DNA of 64,000 bases from Zhengitettix transpicula (GCA_037074705.1 CM073590.1:49561395-49625394); one strand, 5' to 3'. Shown: positions 10,800 to 23,163, counted from the first letter of the stretch. The notes: generated from the letters alone by a model not told the origin. A program made the numbers and translations.

Positions 10800-13700
10800 T
10801 CCTGTGTTTATTACTCTGCAAATATACAGCTATTCTGGATCAGAAACTCATTCACTGCGGACCAGCGTTCTTTTAACATAAGGAAGTGGCTAGGACGAGA
10901 AAATATTTTTAATGGAGTTTCGTTGTAGTTGTTAGTCATGACTATCCTAAAATGTGGAAAATCTTAGGATATTAACACATTTATTACTATTTTTATTGTT
11001 CAGTATGACGTAGGGGCTAAAGGAAGCCTGGATTCAACCATCATTTTATGCCTGCTTTAGACCGATTCCTCTTCTTCCTTCTGTAAAATTTAGCAGGGGT
11101 GGTTTCACCTTAGACTTTGTAGGTAGCCGTTCATTTTCCGAACAAGAAATTCCAGTTCTTGACATTTCTCTGTTTACTTAAATTAATAATTATTGATTGG
11201 AGCCTATTTAAATTAGTTTCAAAAGGGAAATCCACGAGTTTGAAGTATTACCGACACTGGGTTGGGATAGCGAATCACCTTTATAATTTCGATGACGAAA
11301 AGTACAAAGTAGATGCAATGTGCCCGCCATCGTAAATTTAAATAATCTTAAATAATCATTATTGAGATCCAGATTTCTCGGCATGTTGGTCAATAACAAT
11401 ACCGTCTAGACCACGTGGTTGTGGAGGATGACGTTTTCTCGGGTGGGGGAACAATATATCAAAATCGGGAGAAAAAGACTCAGAAGTTTTCTTCTTGGTC
11501 ATGTGGACATTTTAACCTTGTTTTCCTTGTACATCATGAAGAATCATGGACAAAAGCTTTTATTCCATAGTTTTTTCGGATCCAAAATAGAAGCAAAGAA
11601 GGAAAAGAGACTTCGGGACTGGAAGAAGGCGCTAATTACCCGGAAGTATTCCACAAAAATGCTGAAATTATGTAAGCAAACCCCGAAAATTATTAATTTA
11701 TTACATTTCTTATAAAATTTGAATTCAATTGACGTTTTTTAAATAATATAAAACCTCGATTCTTTTAGTAAATTTAATATTTTTTGTTAGAATTTTCAAT
11801 TGAATAATATAGACAGAAAGCTTTTCTCAAGACCAGTGTCATAAAGGCTATGGTTAAAATCTGGTTAAATTTTTTTGTAATAAAACGGTGACTTTCACTT
11901 TCCTTAAATAAAGAGAAATGTATAAATTGATTGGTTAAGTAATTTAGAATAGTTATTTATAATAAATTGTTAATAAAGAAATATTTTTTATAATATAATG
12001 CTCGTTTATATCAATACCACGACACTCTTTAGCGGCTGAAAGTACAAGCGAAGATCTTTAAGGCAACCCGATATAATTTAAGATTAATTAATTCGCAGAT
12101 CTTGGCAAAATGTGCTTTTCTAGATCTCGGGAAGACTCCTTATCTCAACAGAATTTCGGAAGAGAGTAACTCTCTTTAGAAGAGAAATAGGGAAAAAGTC
12201 TATCCTAGAAATATTACTATTAATCTAAAGTAAGAAATGGTGTGAAATGAATAAAATGGTTGGTGCAGAACAAGGGAGTCGCATGCTGTACTCTTATTCA
12301 GTAGGATTAGTCAGTTCTGCGACGTGATCAAAGCAGTGGCTTTGTTTGGTAAACACGAGTAAACTTAACAGTATTGGGGTTTGCCGAGGGATACTTCATC
12401 AGTCACCACGTTCGCGATTATTTGAAAATCCAATACAAACCTGCTGACACTGCTGCTACGAAGTTCAACAAACATCGCCGTCAAAGTAAGCCTAGACGGA
12501 AGGGAATCCAGCCAGTAACCTGAAGGATCTGATCAACGACCCAGGAGAGAAATGCCATATTGTAAAGTCGCTCGTGGGTACATAGATACTTTTTTCCGCT
12601 AATTCCATAATTTGCAATATGTTTGGTAAATAAATAGCGAGTAAATAATTTTTTAAATTTTTTATCCCTTTCACGGGGCAGCCCTCATTAATTGTCAACA
12701 TTTGGAGAAAATATTATAATATTTCCCTATCATGTTACAGTTGACGCTCCCATGTATTTATTACTTTAAAGCATAGACATTGTTAATTATTTCAATAATA
12801 TGAAGATGTTACTTAGTGCTTCAGGAAAACCGTAGCACAAATTCCGATGTCTGTAGGAAGAGTGCTTAGAAAAAATATATTTTTACTTAAAAATTCGTTA
12901 ACACTAACCATTAAACTGTCATACTTTTTGTATACCAGTATATAGTACTCTTAGTTAAAAATTGTTCTTTTCTCATCACCAGCCATCAATATCTCTATAA
13001 CTGATCAATTATTGTTATTAGACATATGAGGCTTCAAACACGTACGATAATCATATCATTATTATTTGTGAATTCGATGCGGTGGAACCAAACTAATCGA
13101 TATGGCGACAAATAATAAATATAAGAAAGTTAAGCATCGCTTATGATAGTACAATTAAATAAATTTCCAATGAAAACGAAGGGGAAATTATTTTAATTCA
13201 ATTTTTAAAATAGAATTTATTTTTAATTTTAAAAATTGTTAAGTATTTAAATATTTGTTTTCATCCTTTTCGTTCTATAATGTGAAGCTTGAGTGGGGTC
13301 AACTTTCAGTTCTTGTAGGATTAATTGTGATTTGCGATCCTTTTATAAATACATTCCTTGATAGATTGAAAATCTTAATTTACTTTAATGTGATATAAAA
13401 AGGAACGTATCCAAACAACCGAATATGAGAATATATATTTATATAAACCTAAACGACTAATATTTTCTGACAAAAATATTTTAGCTTATCTATATAAAAA
13501 TATATTTATACCTAAATTTAGGCCTTCATTAAAAAGTTACGCAACTGCGACACGGTTTATCGAAAGTGAAATTTAAACTGACATGTCAGTTTCATTAAAC
13601 TAATGAGCTGTCGGCCCGGAAACTATCTTCAACTGGCGATGAATAATATTTCCTTCAATGATTACAACACAACAGAAGCACACAATGTGAACGCCAAAGT

Positions 13701-15935
13701 CATTTCTGAAGGAGCGTGTTAGACGAGTCAGCAGAATTAACTTTCCCGGCCTAAATTTGATACGGTTCAACACGTTTCCTCTATAAGCTGCGCGACTTGC
13801 TCCATCAATCACCTGGAAGAGTGTGGGAGGCTGTGAGCGTAATGAGGGTGGCGGCGAGGACAAATGTACAGTCACTTCTGGATATTACTACTCACGTCCT
13901 GAATTTAAGTGACTTAGAATAACAATTCTCTCCTCCCATGTTCTCCTAAGTCTCCTCTTGCGACTGGGTTACACTAGGAATTTCTAATATTATGAAGACT
14001 TAAAAATATCAGGTAATCCTTATGACGTGCTGAAACTCTGATACGAATCCCATATGGTGAAGTAAAATTGAGATTTTCAAGAAGTACCTCCATAAGTAGT
14101 ATATACTTTAATATGTTTCCATAATCTTCATATTCTAACCTCTTTCCAGTCAATAATAACTGTCTTATAAGAATTTTAATTACTCACAAGGAAAAAAATC
14201 ATCAACTTAGAATCACATGCGGTTAAGACTTTAGCTGTAAGACGAGAAATGTGACTGCTAAATATATGCACAATAGTCTTTAATCTGCTGCTGAAATACA
14301 AAAATCATTGTTACACATTTTCGTTTCTTTTCAGATTGGCGAAAATTTAAATATAACTATAGTGTATTCAGTTAGTGAAGTTTCGTCGTTGTTAAATACA
14401 GATCAGTGTCGAATATCTTTTCTATTTCCGCAATTTCCACGTAGGTTTCATTTTGACATAAGATACTACGTTATTCCTTTGTCAATGGAAGATTATTGCG
14501 TATTCATTGTATCATCTTGCACATTCCCACGCATGAAGTAGAAAATGGCCTCGCTTCTATGCGCGTGTAATCCTCGTTAGTACAAAATAATGGCCTGCAA
14601 CTAACGACCATTTGTTACGAACATGCATGCGGGTCCTTATAAAATGATTATTCTGGCCGACTCCTTAGAAAAACTTTTCAGCAACGTAACATATTAGGAT
14701 CAAAATTAAATTCTATTTAGTTTACAATTTGTCTCTAAACGTTTCCCAAACAAACACCTAAGTTAATATAATTTTATGACAGATCAGTGGGACAAAGCGT
14801 GTTTCATATGGGAAATAATAAACATACTTCTGCAGCTCGAAGCCAATTTTAAATTACGTGACTCGTAGCTAAAATTAAGTTGGAAAAGTGAACACATGCT
14901 TACTCCGATCAATCAAGACAGTCGCTGCGTAGAATGATGAGGGTGAACTCACTGTTATTTAAGGACCTCAGTCTTTTAGCGTTTTAGTGGCAGGAACCCG
15001 GTTCAGCGTGGGATTTGAGATGGACGTTCTTTTATTAATATTTTCATGGGAAAGTGAAGAGCATAGACATTTCTAATTTTTTTCATTAATATCCATATTC
15101 CTTTAGTAATATTTGTGTTTGTAAGGTGATTGGTGCGAACTTTTTATATTGTTTTGGTGCGAGGAAAAGTAATCCGTAAAGAAAAACTCTTTTCGGGGGA
15201 AATTTTTGCTTTGGATTTTGTTTAATTGGTTGCCTTGTATTCTATGTTTTTTCATTGTGAAAGAGAAGAACAGTGTTTCTATTGTTAGAAAGAAAATAGA
15301 TATTTTAATTAAGAAGATACATTTGAAGCTTACATTCGACGCTCAGTCATATAGGCCATTAATTAAAAATAGATATTTTGAGATACATGGTAACGATCTA
15401 GACCTTGTTACAACAGTAATTAAAGTTTCAAACAAACACATAAAAAGTCCTCAATTTTTACGCTATTTTGATTATATTATATAATATATATTATATTATA
15501 AGATACAGATATATATGTATAAAGATATAAGAATATATGTATAAAGAATTGATCAATTGTACGTTTTTGTATGTAGGTAAATATCGCGTGATTGATGTAT
15601 TGCTAATAATTTGTCGTGAGTTGGAAGACAATGGATTTATTATTATTTAGTAGGGATGTGATTAGTATTATATAATATTATTGTGAGGATACATTTTGTA
15701 ATATTGTTTTTAATGAAGATGTTCATGGGTCTAAACGTGAATGAATAAAATTTGAGCTATTTTTGAGTCAGGTAATAATTATGTAATTGGTTCAACACAA
15801 TGAAGTTATTGTTATTATGATTTAGAAATTATGAAATAGATTCAGTATTCTTTGGTTGCATTTAGTTGATTTATTTTTTATAAGTTGGCTTTACTAAATT
15901 ATATATTGGTGATAATGGTAAATGTAAGGAAAATA
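10800..15935. other. AT-rich sequence without a recognised element
   Basis: Several ORFs of 60-98 codons (for example 11419-11715 plus, 13600-13875 minus, 15206-15484 plus) show no domain, repeat copy or paired splice signals that could be recognised. The patch at 13600-13880 is less AT-rich than its surroundings. Nothing else can be supported. Confidence 0.55.
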
Positions 15936-16029
15936 TTGTGATATATGTAATATGGTGAAAAATTTACGTCTGATGGAAAATTAATAAAAAGAAAGATAGC
16001 CAAATACAGGCTAAAGAAATAATAATATA

Positions 16030-17267
16030 CCACTGTGAACAAAAAGTAAGGTGAATTTATTTATAAAATATAAGTTCTTTATTTATTCTTCCAAATCAAT
16101 TTCATCCCCTTCAAAGTAATCCCCGTCCGATAAAACGCACTTTTTTCAACGCATTTTCCAGTCCTCGTAACAGTCGGAATAGTCTTTTTCCGGTATAGCC
16201 TTCAAGACCTTCTTCGATTCGGTTTTTATCTCCTCAATCGTGTCAAAACGGCGTCCCCGCATTGGCCTTTTGAATTTGCTGAATAACCATAAGTCGCGTG
16301 GAGCCAAATCAGGCGAATACGGTGGTTGCGGAACGATATGAGTCGAGTTTTTGGCAAAAAAGTCGCGAAGAACAAATGCAGTATGACATGGTGCATTATC
16401 GTGATGAAGTAACCAAGAGTTATTCGCCCTTAATTCCGGCCGTTTCACACGAATAGCTTCACGCAAACGACGCATAACGCTCAAATAATATTCTTTGTGG
16501 ACAGGTTGGCCCGGCGGAAGGAATTCATAGTGCACCACACGACGATAATCAAAGAAAACTGTCAACATGACCTTGATTTCAGGGTCGTATGCGTAAATCC
16601 AAGTCTCGTCTCCAGTAATGATGCATTTCAAGTGGTCCAGATAGTCAGACAGCAAAGTTTCACACACATCAACGCGACGATTTTATTTCCAAAAAATTGA
16701 GCGATTTTGGCACCAATCGAGACGTGACGCGTTTGAGTCACAAAACTTTCTTCGAAATGGTTTGGGCTGAGCCAAATGATATTCCAACACTATCAGCGAG
16801 ATCTCTAATTGTCCATCGACAATTTTCAAGCATCAAATCTTTGATTTTTTGGACGTGGCCCTCATCGGTAGACGTTGATGGTCGTTCAGAGTGTGCGGTT
16901 CGTCTTCAACGCGTTCTCGGTCTTCTTTGAACTCGTTGTACCACTTATAACAGTTTTTTTGTACCGTAGTTTGATCACCAAAGGCCTTCCGCAACATTTT
17001 CAACGTGTCCGCACAAGAATATTCGCTCCGCAAACAAAATTTTATGCAAGTTCTTGGCTCAAAAAATCACCCATTGCAAAAATCGAAAAATTCATTTTTG
17101 GTTGTTTAGAAAAACACGTGTAACTCGGAGATAATTAAACCTTTTAACAAACTGACGCTTGGCAAATATTATAGACAGTCCTACCAACCTAGGGAAAAAA
17201 TTTACCTGCCTTCCTAGTAACCGGGAGTTTAAAATTACAATTTCACCTTACTTTTTGATCACAGTGG
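16030..17267 (-). mobile_element. mariner element, full-length but inactive, with TIRs and TA duplication
   Basis: The ends are inverted copies: 16030-16058 begins CCACTGTGAACAAAAAGTAA and 17239-17267 is its complement with one substitution (GATC for GAAC). Both ends are flanked by TA (16028-16029 and 17268-17269), the target duplicated by mariner/Tc1 transposases. The 1238-bp length is typical for mariner. The transposase lies on the minus strand and fills most of the element. The host site is the arm of a PLE foldback, so the empty site can be read directly from sister copies at 28.8 and 46.3 kb. Confidence 0.93.
16146..17095 (-). pseudogene. mariner transposase (DD34D), frameshifted
   Basis: The N-terminal helix-turn-helix region is visible at 16833-17033 (EYSCADTLKMLRKAFGDQTT, then CYKWYNEFKEDRERVEDE). 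The catalytic part is open at 16146-16667. It shows the three acidic residues: D in ITGDETW, D in HHDNAPCHT and D in YSPDLAPRD, with 34 residues between the last two, the DD34D signature. The C-terminus (RFDTIEEIKTESKKVLKAIP..DY.DC...WK) is also family-typical. The region 16667-16833 reads in other frames and the start is damaged, so at least two frameshifts separate the domains. The enzyme would have cut and pasted its own element. Confidence 0.9.
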
Positions 17268-17282
17268 TAAATATCACACAAC

Positions 17283-17311
17283 ATTTCTGGGAGCCTTGTT
17301 CCTTTCTTCAG
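17283..17311 (-). ncRNA. Hammerhead-like core, PLE family 1 (left arm)
   Basis: On the minus strand: CTGAAGA, 17 nt, GAAAT. The 17-nt spacer is identical in length to five other copies in the window. The last base of the GAAAC box is changed here. Confidence 0.4.
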
Positions 17312-17411
17312 GTGCATAAAAAACCTAAGAGCCTAGAGGCACACAACTTCACGAGTCAGTTGAAAAAACTCAAAAGGCTTTTGTCTCTAGGCTCTTACGT
17401 TTTTTCTGCAC

Positions 17412-17440
17412 CTGAAGAAAGGAACAAGGCTTCCAGAAAC
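17412..17440 (+). ncRNA. Hammerhead-like core, PLE family 1 (right arm)
   Basis: CTGAAGA (17412-17418), a 17-nt spacer with a GGAA/TTCC stem around CAAGGC, then GAAAC (17436-17440). CUGANGA and GAAA flanking a short stem is the conserved core of hammerhead ribozymes, which are known in PLE terminal repeats. Unpaired A residues beside the stem make this copy non-canonical. Confidence 0.45.
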
Positions 17441-17509
17441 ATGAGGTATTTATATTATCACTTATTTTGTCAGTATTTAGCTATATTTCTTATTTGTTGT
17501 AATTTAGTG

Positions 17510-19150
17510 TTTATGACTTGTATAAAGATATAGAATGTATCGTAAAAGAATAATCATACATAAGGGATTGTTCGTCAATCGTCCCTATGACATTTTTTAT
17601 GTTGAGGGTGTGGTTTTAGGTAAACAGTTGAATATATTTAAAATAAAATGTTCCGTTTTTGTTTGAAAGTGGCTTGTTACGTATGAAATTGATGTGTTTT
17701 TAATCTTACAAATGAATATCACTGAAATGTTGAATGCGTCAGTATAAGTATTTTATATCAACTTGTGTTTTGAAATAAATAAAATTGAGGAATTTTATGA
17801 GTTGTTTAAAACTTTAGTAGATATATTTTTGATGAGAGCAAAGTCTCGAAGCTTCGATTTCCAACTGATCAAGGATGGTGAAGTTACAGTGTGGTGGGAA
17901 ATTGTGAAGTTGTAAGACTGGATGTTTTTGTTTTAGGTCATTAAGGATAATTTCCGAGGGACAGGTATACTTCAGTGTAGGTTCCCGTCCAAATCGTTTA
18001 GTATGGTGCAAGATGGGAATGACCTTTTGGGTGATGTTTTATGCATCGATGGCCGTAGGATGCACGTAGATGTACAAAACGTTGGTTGACAGGGTGGAAA
18101 TTTAGAGGGCGATGGTGTTGGAATAGCTTGATTGATAGGCATAGGAAACGTAGTGAAAGACAGAAACGGGGTATCGCGTAGAATTGAGATCGGCACACAA
18201 GTATGCGTGTTCCGTATATGCATTTGTTCTACAGATTCAGACAGTTAAAGGGCCCGCTGGAAATAATTTCCATTAAATAATATGCTTGTTGTTAGTAACC
18301 TAATTTTGCAATACATTATAATGCACTTTAATGATCTGGTGTCGCCGAAACGAATAATTTGGACAATCGCCTATTTGAATGTGGTATATTAGCGTTTTGA
18401 ATTGAATTTATTGTAGGAATTTTCTGGGAATTATTCATTTGGGCATTGTAGAAAACAATTATGTAAGTCTATTAATTTTGATGCTCATTGGAGCTGTCAG
18501 CCCTCTTCAGGTCTTTTGTCACCAAAAGTGTCTTAGACCAACGTCCGAGTCCGCCATGTGCCACACCGCCTGGGAATAGCGCGTTTTAAATAAATGTTCA
18601 TTACAATTTATAAAATTCCTGTTAAATTGTCAATGTTTTATGTAAAATGGTTTTTTCCCCGTATAGTTGACTATGGCAATTACCTAAAGCTACAAATTCA
18701 AAATTAAAGAATTATAAAAATTATAAGATTTTTAATTAAAATAATAATAAAATTTTTATGATCATTCAGTCAGAAAAATCCAAGGACAAAACGTATTTAA
18801 TAAATACTTTATTGAAAAATTAATGTATTCGATTTTATTACCTTTTTTCTGATTGAATTTCCATCAAAACGTATCAAAATTAAAGAATTTGTCAATGATA
18901 AATTAGTTTCTAATTTAAATTGGTCGTTGATGAAAACATTGAGGTTTAATCAAAATATACAAATTATCATGTAACTGACTCATATAAATTAATTTAGTAC
19001 ATTTGCACTTTTACTTGAAACAGCATCGACTGTCTTTAATGAGTCGTCCTGCTTCATGAACATTCTGTAATGAACACTTTTTAAAATTGTGCATTTCTTT
19101 GATGTACACATATTTATTATCACAGGCGAAAATGTTATTGCTGCGAAAAC
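17510..19150. other. No recognised element
   Basis: AT-rich with a less AT-rich patch at 17960-18250. There the minus strand has overlapping ORFs of 60-80 codons rich in P, S and T (about 17814-18223) without a recognisable domain. No copy of this sequence was found elsewhere in the window. Confidence 0.5.
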
Positions 19151-19437
19151 GGATTACTGATGGAGTTTCTTCGATAAACTACTTTTTCACTTCAAAAAGT
19201 CCTCTGCCCAAAAGTGAAACTCAATTCGACAGAACTCCCAGAAACAACACTAGTAAGATATCTCGGCCTACATTTACATAGCCGTCTAACCTGGAAACCA
19301 CATATCGAAATAAAAAAGAATGAATCACAACTCAAAGTAATTAAATTATAAAATGAAAAAATGTACGTCTGAACGTCTGATTGAATAAGAAAGATAGCCA
19401 ATTCAGAAAAAAAAGGGTAATATAAATACCTCGCAAC

Positions 19438-19466
19438 GTTTCTGAGGTCGTTGTTTCTTTCGTCAG
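19438..19466 (-). ncRNA. Hammerhead-like core, PLE family 1
   Basis: Minus strand: CTGACGA, 17-nt spacer, GAAAC, located about 130 bp downstream of the end of the PLE coding region. This is the position where PLE terminal repeats carry hammerhead motifs. Confidence 0.45.
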
Positions 19467-19599
19467 GAGCTAAAAAGAGCCAAGAGTGACACAACTGCAC
19501 TTGTCAGTTGACAAAACTCATAAGCGACAAAAACGCAACAACAATTGGATAGAGTTAGCGTAACAATAAGGAAGCAACGACAATGGTAAAACAGAAGGT

Positions 19600-20110
19600 T
19601 TAGCGTGATAATAAGGGATCATAACAATTATTGAGCTTCATAGTGTCTGTTTGTACATTAATAGCTGTGATGTTTGATTTAATGTGAAGCATCTCTGAAA
19701 TGAGTCTGGAATTGTACCTGGTGTCAATGTCTAAAATCTCAGCATTTTGCCAATCAAATGTATGTTTAGAATTGATTATAAGTTTGGAGACTACAGATTG
19801 TTTATCAATGGGAAGTTTGATATTAGATATATGTTCCTTGATGCGTGTATTAAGTGAACGTTTTGTTTGCCCTATGTAGCAGGAATTACAATTAGAGCAA
19901 GAAATTTTGTAAACAACACAAAGTTTGTTGTAGGTGTCAAGTGGAACCTTGTGGTTTTTAATCAAGTAGGAAAGGGTATTAGTGGATCTGTAAATGATGG
20001 ATACTTGATATTCTTTGAATATTTGGATAAATTTGTAATAAGAAAGTACGAGAAAAAATTTGGCTTGAGGTGTTTGGGGACTATTGGCAGTAGGATATTG
20101 GATTTTGTTC
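19600..20110 (-). pseudogene. PLE ORF C-terminus: GIY-YIG endonuclease domain
   Basis: The open minus-strand frame contains FIQIFKEYQVSIIYRSTNTL, the linker after the RT domain. It continues with VVYKISCSNCNSCYIGQTKR and SLNTRIKEHISN, the PLE form of GIY-YIG (Y+I.C..C...YIGQT.RSL.TR..EH): the Y of the first box, YIG, the catalytic R and the following H are all present, together with the CxxC insertion typical of Penelope/Neptune-type enzymes. A later segment HTFDWQNAEILDIDTRYNSRLISEMLHI matches the conserved F.W....ILD.E..+..R...E...I. The domain nicks DNA for target-primed reverse transcription. The RT core itself is missing, so this is a truncated relic although the endonuclease stretch is open. 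Confidence 0.85.
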
Positions 20111-20669
20111 AGTCTGCTATTATCATGGCTGATTAATAAAGGACCTAAGCTTTCCTTATACAACATAATACTACTCTACAAATCAATAATCAAGCGAACA
20201 TGGACATACGGCATAGAAGTATGGGGCAAATCCAACCTGAAGATTGAAAACAAAATCGTTAAGATACGTATGCAACGCACCGTGGTTCGTATCAAGCAAA
20301 ACTCTATACAAATATTTGGAAATGTGAACTATAACAGAGGTTATCACCGAACTAAGTAACAGGCACACGAAGAGATTGAGGAACCATCCGAATCAACAAT
20401 GTGAACATGTGTATAGACTAAAGCGATACCATATATTAGAGTTACCCTTTAGATTCCCTTAATTGTGACTCATACCTTGTATATCATTTGCTAATTGTTC
20501 CAAGTAAACAGATTGTAAATTAGCAGCAATTAAAAAAAAATTGTTGGCGCGAAGGATCGTTTTGTGGAGTTGTTATTTTGAATTTGATATCAGGCAAAAT
20601 AAAATAAACGAAAAGGATTAATTTCTGTAGTTTTTATTCAACAACGGAGGGCCTGGACAACAGGCAGTT

Positions 20670-20800
20670 TTATCAAGTGACATGTGCAGTTGTGTCGCTC
20701 TCGGCACTTCTTCGCATTTAAGAAAAGGGACAAGGATCCCAGAAACGTTGTGTGGTATTTTTATTTCACTTTTTTGTCTGAATTTAACTATATTTGCTAT
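20670..20800 (+). mobile_element. PLE family 1 terminal fragment
   Basis: It contains TGCAGTTGTGTCGCTCT, GGGACAAGGATCCCAGAAACG and TTGTGTGGTATTT, followed by the CACTTTTTTGTCTGAATTT end block in the same order as the end of the 63-kb copy. The CTGANGA box is lost, but the GGGA/TCCC stem before GAAAC is perfect. No coding sequence is attached. It abuts the 3' end of the minus-strand LINE at about 20808. Confidence 0.7.
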
Positions 20801-21425
20801 TCATTATTTTGATTTCATTTGAATTATTTTATTCCATTAGTCCTCGTATGAGGAAATAGTACATGTCAATACATAAAATTACAATATGCAACATCTATAA
20901 ATAATTAGAAGTTAACATAAAATACTAAAATTCGGGAACACAAATCTCCCTGTCCAACATAAGTAAAAGGGTTATATATTAATAATAACAAAAATAATAA
21001 TTCTTTAACTATACTAAGGGTATAATATAATATTTACAATTCTAATAAGTATTTTCAATATCTACTAGTAAATAATTAATGATTCGAGAATTAACTATCA
21101 TAACATATAGAATTTACAAATCACACAAGAATAAACACAAAACTTGACACACTCACACTAGGAGGAAACACAAATGACGGACAATTCACTTCACGAAACA
21201 GAGCGACGAGTAATCTGCAAACTCCAGGCCGTACATGAAACAAACCAACAAAGGAGCAGAAAATACCAAAAGAACATAAGCAAGTTATGAAATAAGTGGT
21301 TTTATTAGCAACACATTCAACACTTTTTCAGTTTTTTTTTAAAAAAAATGAATTAGTAGGGGAACGATCTAGTAACTCCTGTACTGAGTACTCAGTAGAG
21401 AGTAGAGAGCAAGGCGATGCTTGTT

Positions 21426-22060
21426 TCATCTGAGAACTGAACGATTTCTATTTTCATAATCGTAAGACTCACCATTCCTTTGAATAAGACTCATGTTCCG
21501 CTTAACTAACTTTAAAATTGTGTGTATGAACACGCTGGGAAGAGTTAATATTCGCAGGTTTTTGAAAAACGGTTTATAACTGGATTTGTTATCCGTATTA
21601 GAAAGTATTCTGATGGCACGCTTTAGCAAATTGAATATGCTTCTGAAGAAATTACCCCAATTTGCAATGCCATAACACATAAGGGAATGGAAATACGCGA
21701 AGTACACCATTTTCGTAGTGTTGATGTCAACATGTTGTCTGAAGGTTCTGAGACAATAACAAGCCGAACTGAGTTTCCCAGCAAGAAGATCTGTATGGTG
21801 AGTCCATTTTAAATTACTATCAATCTGAAGACCCAGAAAAGCCGCCTCAGCCGAGAACTTATCTAGAAGGTTGTTACTGCCATCCGCTGAGAACTGGACG
21901 AACTTGGTTTTATCTAGATTTAAACCACACATTTAGTTTGTCCATAGTGATGTTTACGTTTCTAACAAGATTATCAACATTTTTATCTGCAATCACTACA
22001 TTTGTATCATCCGCGTAGAACATTGATTTCAGAGGATGTACGAATCCTGGAAGATTATTA
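21426..22060 (-). pseudogene. LINE reverse transcriptase, C-terminal half (YADD to end)
   Basis: Starting at 22060, the minus strand reads LPGFVHPLKSMFYADDTNVV; the YADD catalytic box is at 22009-22020. After a frameshift near 21930 an open frame of 168 codons follows (21426-21932). It contains AAFLGLQIDSNLKWTHHTD (LG..+D..L.W..H) and KMVYFAYFHSLMCYGIANWGN (the thumb motif YFA.FHS...YGI..WG), then LLKRAIRIL and a C-terminal YDYENRNRS..R (the H.YNTR.+ motif of the clade). The region is well preserved apart from the frameshift. Confidence 0.82.
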
Positions 22061-22070
22061 ATATATATAT

Positions 22071-23154
22071 TGTAATAATTTATTAAGATAGATAAATATC
22101 ATCTTTTAAAATAATTCAAGATATGAATTATGTGACGTTTTTAAATGAAAAGAACTATTACGTGAAAACTATTAAACAAGATTTATTAACAATTTTAAAA
22201 CAAGTATTCAAATTACAAAAATATTTGGGATCTCAGGGTCTTGAACTGGGTTTGATAATGGCAGAATTTATATAATCAAAATCACAAAATTTACATTTAC
22301 TTTATATGGGAATCAATGCGTCTGAACATAGACGAAATTTGTTGCTGAAGAAATAATACTAAAGATTGAATTTAAACAATTTCAATTTTTATCAAGAAAT
22401 AAAGAATGATCTCATTTTATCGATAATTAAAGAACGATCTGACGTTTATCTTTTAAACGTAGTTTACAATAATTTTAACGTTTTCTTTCTACTTACGGCA
22501 GCCCAGGTCTTATATTAACTTTTCGTGCACAATTTTGGGGATATCACTGATTCTAAGTACTCACAGACTCTAAATGTTCACCGACTCTAATTAGCGTAGT
22601 TTGTTAGTTGGTTTGGAATAAATTTGTCGATTCTCGATGATTTACTGCAAACTGGATTCGTAGATCTCGTGAGTCATGTTGAAAATGCCACTCACTGGTT
22701 TTGTCTGTTGACTGAAGATTGATTTAGTTTCTGCAATTTGATATAACAGCGTACATATTACTGGAACACATTCTCTCGTTCTTTAAATTAGACCTTTTTC
22801 ATTCCCGCAGCTGACTGACTAAATTGTTCAACTTTTCGTGTATTAGAATTTTGTGGTCTTCACACCTCGCCGTTCATTGCCTGACTGTATTACTTTTGTA
22901 CAAAAACTTTGCTGGTCTTTATGCCTCGCCGTTCATTGCCTGACTGTTCGTTCTTTTCGTCTCTTCTATTTGCTGTCTGCTGCCCGACTATTCGTTCGTC
23001 TCGTAAATTTTGAGCGCGTAAAACCTTCTCGACCGATCAACAATACTTCCTTTGCCTTGCCGGTTTGTTGCGGCGTCCGCTATATCCACCAATAATGAGT
23101 CCTCTACAATTCAACTTTTCAATTAGAACAATGCCTTAATTACCAATTACTACA
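22071..23154 (-). mobile_element. Solo LTR 'A' in a (TA)n tract
   Basis: 1084 bp. On the minus strand it begins TGTAGTAATTGGTAATTAAG and ends TTATTACA, so it has TG...CA termini. It lies between ATATATATAT (22061-22070) and a long (TA)n run (23164-23207), consistent with insertion into a TA microsatellite. It aligns over its whole length with the plus-strand LTR at 51721-52799. No internal retrotransposon sequence or primer-binding site is present. The block ATCTGACGTTTATC...AAACGT (22437-22460) and the block at 22231-22253 recur in the other LTRs. Confidence 0.82.

Positions 23155-23163
<9 letters not shown>

Larger units (their letters stand above)
15960..17500. mobile_element. PLE-derived foldback (family 1), split by a mariner
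   Basis: With the mariner at 16030-17267 set aside, the left arm (15960-16029 joined to 17268-17345) is the inverted copy of the right arm (about 17380-17500). Both carry the terminal sequence seen at the 3' ends of the GIY-YIG-coding Penelope-like copies at 19.4 and 63.0 kb: a GATAGC-CAAAT-CAGAC block, GATAATATAAAT, CACACAAC.TTTCTGG and the CTGAAGA core. Only the two inverted ends remain; no PLE coding sequence is left between them. Inverted joining of terminal repeats is known for PLEs. Confidence 0.75.
19355..20112 (-). mobile_element. Penelope-like element, family 1 copy (5'-truncated)
   Basis: The minus strand runs from an RT/linker remnant through a GIY-YIG endonuclease to a noncoding end. 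That end carries TGCAGTTGTGTCACTCTT..., the CTGACGA...GAAACG core and the terminal GATAATA...GATAGCC...CAGAC block. It is strongly similar over about 750 bp to the plus-strand copy at 62.27-63.02 kb. The insertion lies inside a Jockey RT gene. Truncation at the 5' end is usual for PLEs. A target duplication could not be identified with certainty. Confidence 0.82.
19160..20460 (+). mobile_element. Jockey-type LINE relic interrupted by a PLE
   Basis: Two plus-strand segments belong to one reverse-transcriptase tail. The segment at about 19160-19352 reads VKLNSTELPETTLVRYLGLH then LHSRLTWKPHI (family pattern V.LN...IP....VKYLGLHLD+RLTW+.HI). The segment 20118-20359 reads WLINKGPKLSLYNIILLYKS then IIKRTWTYGIEVWGKSN (WLLGR.S.LSL.NK.LLYKSI.KP.WTYG..LWG). 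In an intact element these follow each other with only about 15 residues between them, so the 765 bp separating them fits an insertion. The 3' remainder to about 20460 is stop-rich. Confidence 0.78.

Noticed and set aside
17814..18223. P/S/T-rich overlapping minus-strand ORFs as a coding exon
   Set aside because: Three overlapping frames are open together, which points to composition rather than selection, and no domain was recognised.
18335..18356. GTCGCCGAAACGAATAA as another PLE hammerhead-like end
   Set aside because: No stem precedes the GAAAC and no terminal PLE sequence surrounds it.
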